Origin: Nitrososphaerota archaeon
Lineage (GTDB): Archaea > Thermoproteota > Nitrososphaeria > Nitrososphaerales > JACPRH01
Direction of reading: 5' to 3'
Assembly (NCBI GenBank): GCA_016190055.1
Contig: JACPRH010000025.1
Span: 1-47,628 of the forward strand
DNA: 47,628 bases
This document shows positions 7,492 to 15,582 of this stretch, one piece after another (position 1 is the stretch's first letter; every line of letters starts with the position of its first letter). The notes under the pieces are model-generated. The model searched no databases and was not told the DNA's origin. It worked only from the letters and a program-made list of their open reading frames with translations. The translations under genes were made by a program, and so were the position numbers.

Positions 7492-9009
7492 ATGGAATTC
7501 TCCAAAAGACAGATCGAGCTGATAGGTCGACTTGAAACCCTGTGCCAGCGTTCTGCTGCCGAGATCTTACCGGTCAGAATTGAAGAGGTCTGGGGTTTCG
7601 GGAGCTTCTTTAGGCTCAAGGAAAGACCTAGAGACCTCGATCTTGCAATCAAGTTTGTTGACGATAACAAAGACCTTTGGAAGATCTACGAAGAAAAAAT
7701 AAGCGAGGCCCTTCACATGGCTTGGAACAAGCGCGCCGATTTCCCTCAACCCGCAGATGCTCTCCTTGCAGTTCTTCAAGACACCTCTAATGGGATGGAA
7801 CTGTGGAAGGTTTACTCAAAGTGGGCAGCTTACTTGACGTGGAGCATGATTGACCAGCAATACTTCCCCGGTATGGCATATGGTTGGGATACCATAACGA
7901 AACGTGTCCTGACCGAGGGCTTGCCACGAGTTAACATAGCAGAATTGAGAACTGTTGGCGGAGAATTCGGCCTCGTCACCGAGGCAGTAATGCTAGTCTG
8001 GAGCAGAAGCAAGCAGGATGTGAGGTCGAATATCGCAAGCGCTCTAAGCGGAGAAGAGCTGAGAAAGAACCTTGTCACCGAGTTGGAGGGATTTGACAGG
8101 CAACTCTCAGAAGTACAGTTTGAGCTGAAGGTCAGAACCGACATGTACAGGTTTCTAATCACCATTCCGTCTGAGAAATACCCGCCGGAGAATGATTATC
8201 GGGAGCGCGGAGAATGGCTGGTTTCAAGGGCCGATGAGATCTTTCCCGGCGCTGATCACGACCTGCTCAAGTACATATTGACAGGCATGTCGATGAACCG
8301 AAAGCCGGCCGAGCAGAAGAACGCTGATGCTGGAAAACAGTATCTTCAGAACGATATCAAAACTCTTCAGGAAGCCGCAGAACAAAAGCGAGCCGCGTTG
8401 AAACAGGCACATATGGAAATCGAGGTTGTGAAGGCGTTACTCAACGGTGTCTTGATCTGGAAGGCTGGGCGGTACGAAACAAAGACCTATCTCTCAAGGT
8501 ACAGGATCGAGGAATGGATCACGCAGTTCGCGCTGATAAATTCTCATAAGAACATAGTAAAGGAGGAACAGATCAGAGACATTCTCAGGAGACACGGCCT
8601 GCCCGAAAATAAGATTCTAACCTACAAGAGCTCGACGAATAATTACACGCTACCGGAAAACGAAGAGGAGGCCATTCGCATCAGTCATAACAACGCGAAA
8701 CGGGACCAAGAACGCATTCTCACAAAAATTGCCAAGGACGAGCTAAAGAAGCTCGATGTTAACTTGGAGGCCTACGTTGAAGTCGGAGAAGACCTGAAGC
8801 CCCTGAGTGTTCATCTATCGCTCGGACTTGACCCAGACAAACGCAACAAAGAGGCTGAAGAACAGCTTGAATGGTGCCGCCGCAGAGGATTCGACGTAGA
8901 AGAGTTGCCATGGGCTACAACAGCCGAACTTCAAGTCCCACTGAAGCCAAGTGACACGCGCATCGAGATAGCATCGCGAATCCAAGAAGCAGTCTCGTCT
9001 CACAAATAA
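7492..9009 (+). CDS. nucleotidyltransferase-domain protein with long helical C-terminal region
   Basis: 505 residues from ATG 7492; a TTG seven codons upstream is also in frame. Near residues 35-55 the sequence GFGSFFRLKERPRDLDLAI gives the pol-beta-type nucleotidyltransferase signature, GS followed after nine residues by DxD. Such enzymes transfer NMP to RNA, proteins or small molecules. Residues about 100-300 are helical and unrecognised, with a charged coiled-coil stretch around 275-310. A more mixed C-terminal part contains LSVHLSLGLDPDKRNKEAEEQLEW. The size is well above minimal MNT antitoxins, so it is not a simple partner of the upstream HEPN genes. It may be a stand-alone NTase effector. 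Function is not assigned. Confidence 0.55.
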   Translation: MEFSKRQIELIGRLETLCQRSAAEILPVRIEEVWGFGSFFRLKERPRDLDLAIKFVDDNKDLWKIYEEKISEALHMAWNKRADFPQPADALLAVLQDTSNGMELWKVYSKWAAYLTWSMIDQQYFPGMAYGWDTITKRVLTEGLPRVNIAELRTVGGEFGLVTEAVMLVWSRSKQDVRSNIASALSGEELRKNLVTELEGFDRQLSEVQFELKVRTDMYRFLITIPSEKYPPENDYRERGEWLVSRADEIFPGADHDLLKYILTGMSMNRKPAEQKNADAGKQYLQNDIKTLQEAAEQKRAALKQAHMEIEVVKALLNGVLIWKAGRYETKTYLSRYRIEEWITQFALINSHKNIVKEEQIRDILRRHGLPENKILTYKSSTNNYTLPENEEEAIRISHNNAKRDQERILTKIAKDELKKLDVNLEAYVEVGEDLKPLSVHLSLGLDPDKRNKEAEEQLEWCRRRGFDVEELPWATTAELQVPLKPSDTRIEIASRIQEAVSSHK

Positions 9010-9183
9010 AAAGAGGGGGAGGGCGCCTTGTTCAGACACCCAACCGCTATTAAACGGGCATTTTCCGAAGTTTAATAACTGTTTAAAGATTAATTGATTA
9101 CTGTGCCGGCATCAGATACTTCAAGCGGCGATAGAGGTAGCTTTGACATTATACTGACAGGAAGAATTTAGAAAAAAGGTGGG

Positions 9184-9209
9184 GGATACCTGATACTCTT
9201 CAGGTATCC
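9184..9209. other. perfect 10-bp hairpin
   Basis: GGATACCTGA at 9184-9193 and its exact complement TCAGGTATCC at 9200-9209 enclose a six-base loop. It lies 175 bases after the NTase stop and 28 bases before a TATA-like box. No T-run follows directly, so it is not a plain terminator. It may be an operator for the small downstream unit or an RNA structure. Confidence 0.4.
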
Positions 9210-9236
9210 AGAGTTATTAGTATCGTGTTTTCAAAC

Positions 9237-9247
9237 TATAAATTATA
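9237..9247 (+). promoter_or_regulatory. strong TATA box of a small transcription unit
   Basis: TATAAATTATA would place transcription start near 9265-9270. The unit that follows holds one small ORF (9379-9456) and ends at T-runs from 9487. Confidence 0.45.
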
Positions 9248-9378
9248 CCATTTGTATTAATGGTCTAGAGAGATATCCCATCTACTGACCTTAACCTGAA
9301 CGAACTAACGAGTGGCCGAAGGCGTTCAGAAAGGTTAAATCAACGACAGGAAGGGAGACGGCTCTCAAGGTGAGAAGG

Positions 9379-9456
9379 ATGTCAGAGTATTCATCAGAAG
9401 ATGACATGGAAGAACAAGACTTCGAGTCCGAAGAAGAAGCCGAAGATGAGGATTAG
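9379..9456 (+). CDS. very acidic 25-residue mini-protein (candidate)
   Basis: ATG 9379 opens a 25-codon frame ending in TAG 9456. Roughly half its residues are Asp or Glu, and it starts MSEYSSEDDMEEQDFE. AAGGTGAG at 9367-9374 is a plausible ribosome-binding site at close spacing. An in-frame GTG at 9370 would add three residues. The frame stays open upstream to 9295 with a basic reading, but no good start exists there. A TATA box at 9237-9247 and T-runs from 9487 make it a self-contained unit of about 220 bases. It could instead be a small RNA with a chance frame. Confidence 0.35.
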   Translation: MSEYSSEDDMEEQDFESEEEAEDED

Positions 9457-9486
9457 TAGCCTCGCGGGCAGCTAGTCTCAGAATCA

Positions 9487-9509
9487 TTTTTTATTATTTT
9501 TACTTGTTT
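9487..9509 (+). terminator. T-rich transcript end
   Basis: Three T-runs (six, four and three to four T) lie within 23 bases just after the small acidic ORF, the usual form of an archaeal terminator. Confidence 0.45.
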
Positions 9510-9535
9510 AGTGGTTACTCTACCTGTCTATCGGC

Positions 9536-9805
9536 CTATTCTGGTAGTTCGTCTCGTTTAACTTCATCCCATTCTTGTCGGGTTAAAACTCTGAGGATGT
9601 TTGATGACATGACATAGTAGGCGGGGGTGCCGTCAGGATTTATCAGTGGTGAGCCGTCGGGGTTCTGCATCTTAACCACCTTTGTCACTGAGATTTTTAA
9701 GCCGATGACGTTGCCGTCGCTTGTTGAGATGTATGTCCAGCCTTCTTTAAGCGTCTTGTGATTTACAAATCGCCCCATAGGGGGTTGTCCGGGTATTGAA
9801 GTCAT
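9536..9805 (-). CDS. conserved-looking small soluble protein, unknown function
   Basis: 89 residues from ATG 9805, with no signal peptide or membrane segment. The sequence looks like one small beta-rich domain: WTYISTSDGNVIGLKISV, then two similar turns PDGSPL and PDGTPA, then a helix with LTRQEWDEVKRDELPE. The repeated NPDG(S/T)P turn suggests a beta-hairpin. I do not recognise the family. It is divergent from cysS and convergent with the small acidic unit. Its composition is like that of its neighbours, so it is probably a real gene. Confidence 0.55.
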   Translation of the reverse strand: MTSIPGQPPMGRFVNHKTLKEGWTYISTSDGNVIGLKISVTKVVKMQNPDGSPLINPDGTPAYYVMSSNILRVLTRQEWDEVKRDELPE

Positions 9806-9948
9806 AATCCAGTGTTGGTTCAGCCTCGCATTAAAGCGCTTCTACTCGCTCACTTGCTTTTTTGCTTCGGAGGAAAGGAGGGAAACTCTTAACTTCACTG
9901 TGCGGTGTGGAGGTGAGCTGTATAGTAGTGGTGAAGGGAGGTAGCGGT

Positions 9949-11361
9949 ATGGTTCTGATGCTTTACAATACACTTGGTCGAAGGGTGGAGGAGTTTGTGC
10001 CTATTGATGAGGGTCATGTCGGAATCTATACTTGTGGGCCGACTGTGTATGATTATGGGCATATCGGGAATTTTCGCACCTTTATGGCGCAGGATCTTTT
10101 GAGGAGGTATCTGAAGTTTAAGGGGTATCGCGTGACGCAGGTTATGAATTTGACTGATGTGGATGATAAGACGATTCGGGGTGCTCGGCGTGAAGGTGTC
10201 GGCTTGCAGGAGTACACTGATCGGTATGCTGAGGCGTTTTTCAAGGATTTGGATACGTTGCGGATTGAGCGGGCTGAGCAGTATCCGAGGGCGACGACGC
10301 ATATCGGTGAAATGGTTAGGCTTGTGAAGGTGCTTCTTGAGAAGGGGTATGCGTATCAGCGCGGCGGCTCAGTTTACTTTGATATTTCGAAGTTCAAGGA
10401 TTACGGCGAGCTTTCCGGTATTAAGGCGAAGAAGATTCAGAGTCAGGCTAGGGTTGAGGCTGACGAGTATAAGGAGGAGGCTCGTGACTTTGCTCTCTGG
10501 AAGGCGTGGGATGAGGAGGATGATGGTGATGTGTTCTGGGAGACTGAGATTGGGAAGGGGCGTCCAGGCTGGCATATTGAGTGCTCAGCTATGTCAATAA
10601 GGTATCTTGGAGAAACCTTTGATATTCATTCAGGCGGGATAGATCTAATCTTCCCTCACCATGAGAATGAGATTGCTCAGACTGAAGCCGCTACTGGGAA
10701 GAAGTTTGTCAACCACTGGATTCACGTCGAGCATCTGATGATTGAGGGGCAGAAGATGTCAAAGTCCCTCGGAAACATTCTAACAGTCCGCGACATCTTG
10801 AGCAAGGGATACAGCGGCAGAACCATACGGTATCTTCTCTTGACGGCGCACTACCGGACGCAGCTCAACTTCACAGAGGCTGGGCTGAAGCAGGCTGAAG
10901 CATCGCTGAAGCGGCTAGACGACTTTCTGCACAGGCTGAAGACAGTTGAGCCCGCCGCATCTTCTAACCCTGATGTTCACGGCAGGTGCGCGGAGGTTCT
11001 GAGAAGGTTCGAGGAGGCTATGGATAACGATCTAGGCATCCCTGAAGCCTTAGCAGCGGTCTTCGACTTTATCCGCGAAACCAACAGGCTGATCGATAGT
11101 ATGGGGGCTTCTGAGAAGGATTTACAGGAGATTCGAGATGTGATGCTCAGGCTTGACACGGTGCTCGGTGTGCTGGAGACTGAGGCGGAGGAGCTGCCTG
11201 AGGATCTGCGCAGGCTGATTGAGGAGAGGGAGGAGGCTAGGAAGAGACGTGACTGGGCGAGGGCGGATAAGATTCGGGCGGAGCTTCTGGCACAAGGCGT
11301 TGTGCTAGAGGATACGCCTGAGGGTGCCACGTGGAAGATTATCAAAAAGCAGTCGGTCTAG
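9949..11361 (+). CDS. cysS: cysteinyl-tRNA synthetase
   Basis: Charges tRNA-Cys with cysteine using ATP; class I synthetase. The chain is 470 residues from ATG 9949, chosen because GAAGGGAGG lies seven bases before it; the frame extends upstream to a TTG at 9862 without homology. Visible motifs are the zinc-ligand Cys in YTCGPTVYD, the HIGH-type HIGN near residue 39, WHIECSAMS and FPHHENE (further zinc and cysteine-site residues), and KMSKS at about 269-273. A helical anticodon-binding region ends the protein (LIEEREEARKRRDWARADKIR). Length is normal for the family. It stands alone, convergent with the DUF475 gene. Confidence 0.95.
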   Translation: MVLMLYNTLGRRVEEFVPIDEGHVGIYTCGPTVYDYGHIGNFRTFMAQDLLRRYLKFKGYRVTQVMNLTDVDDKTIRGARREGVGLQEYTDRYAEAFFKDLDTLRIERAEQYPRATTHIGEMVRLVKVLLEKGYAYQRGGSVYFDISKFKDYGELSGIKAKKIQSQARVEADEYKEEARDFALWKAWDEEDDGDVFWETEIGKGRPGWHIECSAMSIRYLGETFDIHSGGIDLIFPHHENEIAQTEAATGKKFVNHWIHVEHLMIEGQKMSKSLGNILTVRDILSKGYSGRTIRYLLLTAHYRTQLNFTEAGLKQAEASLKRLDDFLHRLKTVEPAASSNPDVHGRCAEVLRRFEEAMDNDLGIPEALAAVFDFIRETNRLIDSMGASEKDLQEIRDVMLRLDTVLGVLETEAEELPEDLRRLIEEREEARKRRDWARADKIRAELLAQGVVLEDTPEGATWKIIKKQSV

Positions 11362-11488
11362 CGGATAGAATACATTATCAGGACAGTCAGTAAGACGTGA
11401 CTGACTAAGATATGCCTACTGTAGATTCGTTTGAAATCGGTGCGGATCAGGCATAGCAGAAGCACTAATTGCCTAGGCTGCCGGTTGA

Positions 11489-12442
11489 TTAGTGCGTCGA
11501 AACCGGCGTATCTGAGTCTGAGACTTGTTTCTTTAGTGCATTTCGGGATTTCATGAAGAAGTATCCTAGGATTGTGATTGTGGCGATAGGTGATAGCCAT
11601 TCAGGTATGTGTAGCCTAAATGAGTTTGCAACCATGATGGCGCCGAGGACGGCAATTGAGTACATTGCTCCGTTCTTTAGATACTTGTATTTTTTGACGT
11701 TTTCAATGTTCCTTACAGTGATCTGTCTAACTGCGATTGCGCCTATTCCGTTGCCGATTAATATGAATAGGATTGAGAAGGTGAAAGCGAATGCACCAAT
11801 AACGCCGTCTATAGAGAAGGATGCATCAATCACCTCCAGATACAGTATTTTGCTCACATCACTCATGCTCTTGCTTCCCAGCATCTCCTTCTCTTTCTGC
11901 TCTGCGTTCTGCCTGAAGCCGTGGGTGATGAAGAAGATGCTAGAGCCCACTGTTGCGCCAAAGGCGACAAGTGGGCTTATCTGTAGAGAGAACCAAACTA
12001 TAGAAGTTAGAAGTATTGAGACTATGGCATAGAACCAGACGCCTTTCTTTTGAATGTAAGCTTCACCAATTATCCCATAGTGCTTTGACTCTAGGAAGAG
12101 CCAGTGTAGGAAGAGGAAGACAAGAAATATTCCTCCAGCCATTAGCAGGGGTGGTGCGGACTCCTCAATAGCTGCTATTACTTCAGGATCTGAGCTGAAT
12201 GCGCGTGCAAACGTTTCTTGGAGGCTTAGGCTGGGATCCAATGAGTATATGATGAGAAAAGGGAGACCGCCTCTCATGAGGAAGACTGCTGATAGAATTC
12301 CCCAAGTTAGAAACCATCGTCTCGCCTTCTTTGACACGGTTGCTAAGACATCTGCGTTTATCACTGCGTTGTCGATACTGCTAACAAGCTCGAATAGTGA
12401 TAGTCCTACGATGGTGAGGACCGAGAGCAGAATGTATTCCAT
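11489..12442 (-). CDS. DUF475 / TerC-superfamily integral membrane protein
   Basis: 317 residues with eight or nine hydrophobic segments. The N-terminal SLFELVSSIDNAVINADVL and the internal EVIDASFSIDGVIGAFAF are the paired acidic motifs of the DUF475/TerC group, whose conserved Asp and Glu in membrane helices suggest metal-ion handling. TerC relatives are linked to Mn2+ export or metal homeostasis and tellurium resistance; this is family knowledge, not shown here. The gene starts 24 bases after the dys stop on the same strand, so the two are probably co-transcribed. The reason for pairing is unknown. Confidence 0.8.
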   Translation of the reverse strand: MEYILLSVLTIVGLSLFELVSSIDNAVINADVLATVSKKARRWFLTWGILSAVFLMRGGLPFLIIYSLDPSLSLQETFARAFSSDPEVIAAIEESAPPLLMAGGIFLVFLFLHWLFLESKHYGIIGEAYIQKKGVWFYAIVSILLTSIVWFSLQISPLVAFGATVGSSIFFITHGFRQNAEQKEKEMLGSKSMSDVSKILYLEVIDASFSIDGVIGAFAFTFSILFILIGNGIGAIAVRQITVRNIENVKKYKYLKNGAMYSIAVLGAIMVANSFRLHIPEWLSPIATITILGYFFMKSRNALKKQVSDSDTPVSTH

Positions 12443-12466
12443 TCGCTAGACCGCCAATGAGGCGCT

Positions 12467-13555
12467 TTATTTACCTGCTCTTAACCAGTTTATTTGCAGC
12501 GGTTCACGGTTGTGCCAAGTTGCCTTCCTTTCGACTACGGCTTTGAGGAGCAGAGGTAGACCGATTGTGGCGTCCATGTAGACTGTGGAGAAGTGAGCGT
12601 CACCTGTGTATTTGCCCCATGATTGGCTCTCTTTGAAGGTGCAGCCTGAAAGTCCACCCCACTTCGGATCATCTGTAGTGATCGCGATGCCGTAGGCGTG
12701 CGGCGGTGTTTCTAAGCCCATGATGCCGGCCATTGGGGTGATCTGTTGAATGTAGTTCTTGGGTACTCCGCCTCCGATGTGGATTGCTGCTGTTTTTGTC
12801 GCTGCGAGTTTTACCTTCAGGATCTCAAGGTTGTCCTGAATGGTGTCTATTACTATTGGTTCACGCCCCGCATCACGTTTTTCTTGGGTGTGCCAAGTGA
12901 GGGACATACCTATTGATGAGTCAGCTATTGCTGGGCAGAAAACTGGCACGTTCTTCTTTGCAGCGGTGTAGAGCACTGAGTTCTCGTCGCTCAGCTTGGA
13001 GCCGAGTAGCTGAAGGAATTCGCGGCTGGAGTAGCGTCTAGGGGGTAGTGCATCCGCGAATTTCTTGATGAAGAGGTCTGAGTGGTTAAACTCTCTGTCA
13101 GAGGCGTAGACATCGAAGATTCTGTCGATACGCAGCTTCGCCAGCTCGACGTCAGGTACTTCTGTTTGGGCGAGGTAGTGGTGGAAACCCATTGCTTCGT
13201 GCAGGTCGTGGTAGAGGTTTGCTCCGGTGGAGACTAAGACATCCACGATGTTGAGATCTATCATGTCGCGTATAGTTTGGCGTAGCCCGCCGGGAACCAT
13301 TGCGCCTGCGAGGGCTAGGAATACTGTTGGGCGATCTTTGTCTCGCAGCATGTCCAGCATTACTTCTAGGCAGCGTGCGAGGTTTCGGCTCTGGAAGGCT
13401 GTTCCTTGAAATGATTCGATTAGGTCTGCGATGTTGGAGACCTGACGGTGGTTATAGTGTCTCACAGGTGTTGTAAGAAGATCGTTGCCAGATGTGTCAG
13501 GGGTTCGAGCGGCGTTTTCTTCCTTTTTCTTTTGCGGATGTTTTTTCGTGCTCAA
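12467..13555 (-). CDS. dys: deoxyhypusine synthase
   Basis: Transfers the aminobutyl group of spermidine to a lysine of aIF5A, the first step of hypusine formation. 362 residues from TTG 13555; the first about 25 residues are charged and probably disordered. Recognisable segments are FLALAGAMVPGGLR, LVSTGANLYHD (NAD and substrate site), FCPAIADSSIG, IHIGGGVPKNY and ESQSWGKY, where the active-site Lys is about residue 315. A homospermidine-synthase-like relative cannot be ruled out, but the SWGK lysine fits true DHS. A TATA-like TTTTAAAG lies about 40 bases upstream. DUF475 follows in the same transcript. Confidence 0.9.
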   Translation of the reverse strand: MSTKKHPQKKKEENAARTPDTSGNDLLTTPVRHYNHRQVSNIADLIESFQGTAFQSRNLARCLEVMLDMLRDKDRPTVFLALAGAMVPGGLRQTIRDMIDLNIVDVLVSTGANLYHDLHEAMGFHHYLAQTEVPDVELAKLRIDRIFDVYASDREFNHSDLFIKKFADALPPRRYSSREFLQLLGSKLSDENSVLYTAAKKNVPVFCPAIADSSIGMSLTWHTQEKRDAGREPIVIDTIQDNLEILKVKLAATKTAAIHIGGGVPKNYIQQITPMAGIMGLETPPHAYGIAITTDDPKWGGLSGCTFKESQSWGKYTGDAHFSTVYMDATIGLPLLLKAVVERKATWHNREPLQINWLRAGK

Positions 13556-14142
13556 TTTTAAGATAAGGCGTTTAGCTAGGGCATATGAAACTGCTTTAAA
13601 ACATTTCGCAAGCCATTGTAGCTAACATCTCTGAATGGTTTGTTGACACAGATAGAACAAGTTAGAACCAGTTAGATGCTATTTGATTAGTTATTAGATG
13701 CACACCCTCCTATGCAGCTCTATCTTGAACTCTTGAGCCTGCTCTAAATATTTGGATGCAAGACAATGTTACAATACAAGTAGCGTTACGCTACTCGGTT
13801 GTGCTAGACAGATTTGCAATGCTTCGAGATGCACGCACGCCTGCTGCCGACCTAGGGTGGAGGATCTAAATACTATTGAAATAGGCATAAGAATACAATT
13901 ACGGTTCTAAGCGATCTGCTTGGATGGAATCTTCGTGTTTGCAATGCTTGTTGAAAGCGTTGATTCCGGTTGCAAGATTAGCCCCCAATGTTTTCTTCTA
14001 GTTTTATGTCAGAGTTGCTTGTGCTGTTAGATGGAGTACTGTTTCTTGTATTGGGTTGATTGGGGTTATGCAAGGCTAGATAGGTCGGCGTGGTTGATTG
14101 GATGTGACTAAGTGGGCGTGTAGAGATATCTAGGTGGCGCCG
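13556..14142. other. long intergenic gap with short repeats and a hairpin
   Basis: 587 bases without a convincing gene. It holds an exact 12-mer, TTTGCAATGCTT, at about 13813-13824 and again at 13937-13948, and a six-bp hairpin GTAGCG-TTA-CGCTAC at 13780-13794. The left part serves as the dys upstream region. The right part is G/T-rich and precedes the end of the ychF gene. A non-coding RNA is possible, but no tRNA T-loop or known RNA motif was found. Confidence 0.35.
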
Positions 14143-15393
14143 TTAGGGTTGTTTATGGGATGTTTGTCGTGTTGGTTGGCTTTTCTTTCGTGCGGCTGAT
14201 ATTATTGAGAGTACGTCTCGGTCTTTGAGTTGGTAGTCGTTTGGTAGTTGTAGTCCGGTTCTTGCGTCGATGGCGTAGAGTAGTCCTCGGGCTAGGTCGC
14301 TGTGTACTTCTTTGGCTAGGTCTGTTACGGTTGAGCCGGCGGGTAGTAGGTAGACGTCGGGGAGTATGTTTCCTCGTTTGTCTGAGAATTTCTCGGGGTT
14401 TTGGACGGGGTAGACGGTGTTCATTTTTAGGAGTTTGAAGACTGCGACGTTTATTGCGAATTGTACTCCTGTTCGCATGTATTCTCCTAGTACTGCTTGG
14501 CGGATGTATGATAGTGCCCAGCGTTGTTTTTCGCTTAGGTTCGCTGCGTCTAGGACGTCGAAGCGTTCTTGGCCGGGTAGGTATCGGATTAGGTGTTTCT
14601 GCTCGGCGAGTCTGAGGGTTAGCTCTGCTTCTGCGCTTGAGGGTACTACGATCATGTCGTGGTAATGCTCTCTGATGCGTTTGAAGTTCTCAGCTGAGCC
14701 TTCGAGATCCATTTTGTTCGCTACGATTAACGTTGGTTTCGAGATGTCACGAAGGATCCAGGCGAACTGCTTCAGCGAGTCGGGGCTCCAATTAGCAAAG
14801 TCCGCTTCGTTGAGCTTACTTTCAGCTAAGGCCAGCTGGATGTGATTCTGGTTCACTCCGATGCCTGCTAAGACCTCCATCATCCCGCTAGTTATGGTGT
14901 GGTCGGCGTGTAGTCCGCGTATGATTCGGTCTCGGTTTCCTTCGATGAGTTTGACGTACCACATGACCATCTCCTCCTCGATGTCTCCGAGGTCTGCCAC
15001 AGGGTCTCCGGCGCCAGGCTCGGTTATTCGGCCTTCGGCGTCTATGCCGCCTGATGCGTCAACGATGTGTAGGAGGGCGTCTGATTGAGCTGCAACTGAG
15101 AGGAACTGGTTTCCTAGGCCTTTCCCCGTCCATGCGCCTTTGATCAGCCCTGGTAGGTCGATGATTTCAACGGGGATGGCTCTCCAGCCGTCTATGCATT
15201 GAGAGTTCACGGGGTTGTCTTTGACGTTTAGTTCCTTGTGGACGCAGAGAGTTGCGGTTTGGGCGACTCCCACGTTGGGGCTTTTAGTGGTGAACGGGTA
15301 GTTGGACACCTCAGCCGTTTTCAACGTGGCTGAGTTGAAGAAGGTCGTCTTACCGGTGTTCGTTTTACCGATTAACCCAATCCTGATGGTCAT
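14143..15393 (-). CDS. ychF: YchF/Obg-family P-loop NTPase with TGS domain
   Basis: A ribosome-associated NTPase of the Obg-HflX superfamily; YchF members tend to prefer ATP. 416 residues from ATG 15393. The motifs are G1 GKTNTGKTT at about 9-17, the switch-region DLPGLIKG near 78-86, and G4 NKMD near 230. A C-terminal TGS domain begins near residue 345 with VYLLPAGSTVTDLAKEVH. The tail is basic and flexible. A TATA box at 15419-15426, 26-33 bases before the ATG, indicates a leaderless mRNA. Length and order fit the archaeal YchF family. Confidence 0.9.
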   Translation of the reverse strand: MTIRIGLIGKTNTGKTTFFNSATLKTAEVSNYPFTTKSPNVGVAQTATLCVHKELNVKDNPVNSQCIDGWRAIPVEIIDLPGLIKGAWTGKGLGNQFLSVAAQSDALLHIVDASGGIDAEGRITEPGAGDPVADLGDIEEEMVMWYVKLIEGNRDRIIRGLHADHTITSGMMEVLAGIGVNQNHIQLALAESKLNEADFANWSPDSLKQFAWILRDISKPTLIVANKMDLEGSAENFKRIREHYHDMIVVPSSAEAELTLRLAEQKHLIRYLPGQERFDVLDAANLSEKQRWALSYIRQAVLGEYMRTGVQFAINVAVFKLLKMNTVYPVQNPEKFSDKRGNILPDVYLLPAGSTVTDLAKEVHSDLARGLLYAIDARTGLQLPNDYQLKDRDVLSIISAARKKSQPTRQTSHKQP

Positions 15394-15418
15394 AACGTAT
15401 CTGAATGGATGTTCTAAC

Positions 15419-15426
15419 TATATAAT
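15419..15426 (-). promoter_or_regulatory. TATA box of ychF
   Basis: Minus-strand ATTATATA is 26-33 bases before the ychF ATG, as expected for a leaderless archaeal mRNA. Confidence 0.6.
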
Positions 15427-15582
15427 ATTAATCCAGAACAGTTAGCTAGAGTAACCGTCAGCATTAATTCACCAACCTTTGGACGCTGTTCTACATTCTA
15501 GAGTAAGGCGGCAAACTAGCTATGTGGCTGTTCTAACCTGTAGACTAATACTGAGCCAGTCTGTCACTATAGTTGTGGAAGC

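Noticed and set aside
7471-9009. Canonical MNT-HEPN toxin-antitoxin pair
   Set aside because: The NTase protein is about 505 residues against about 100-150 for MNT antitoxins, and it is over 300 bases from the HEPN gene.
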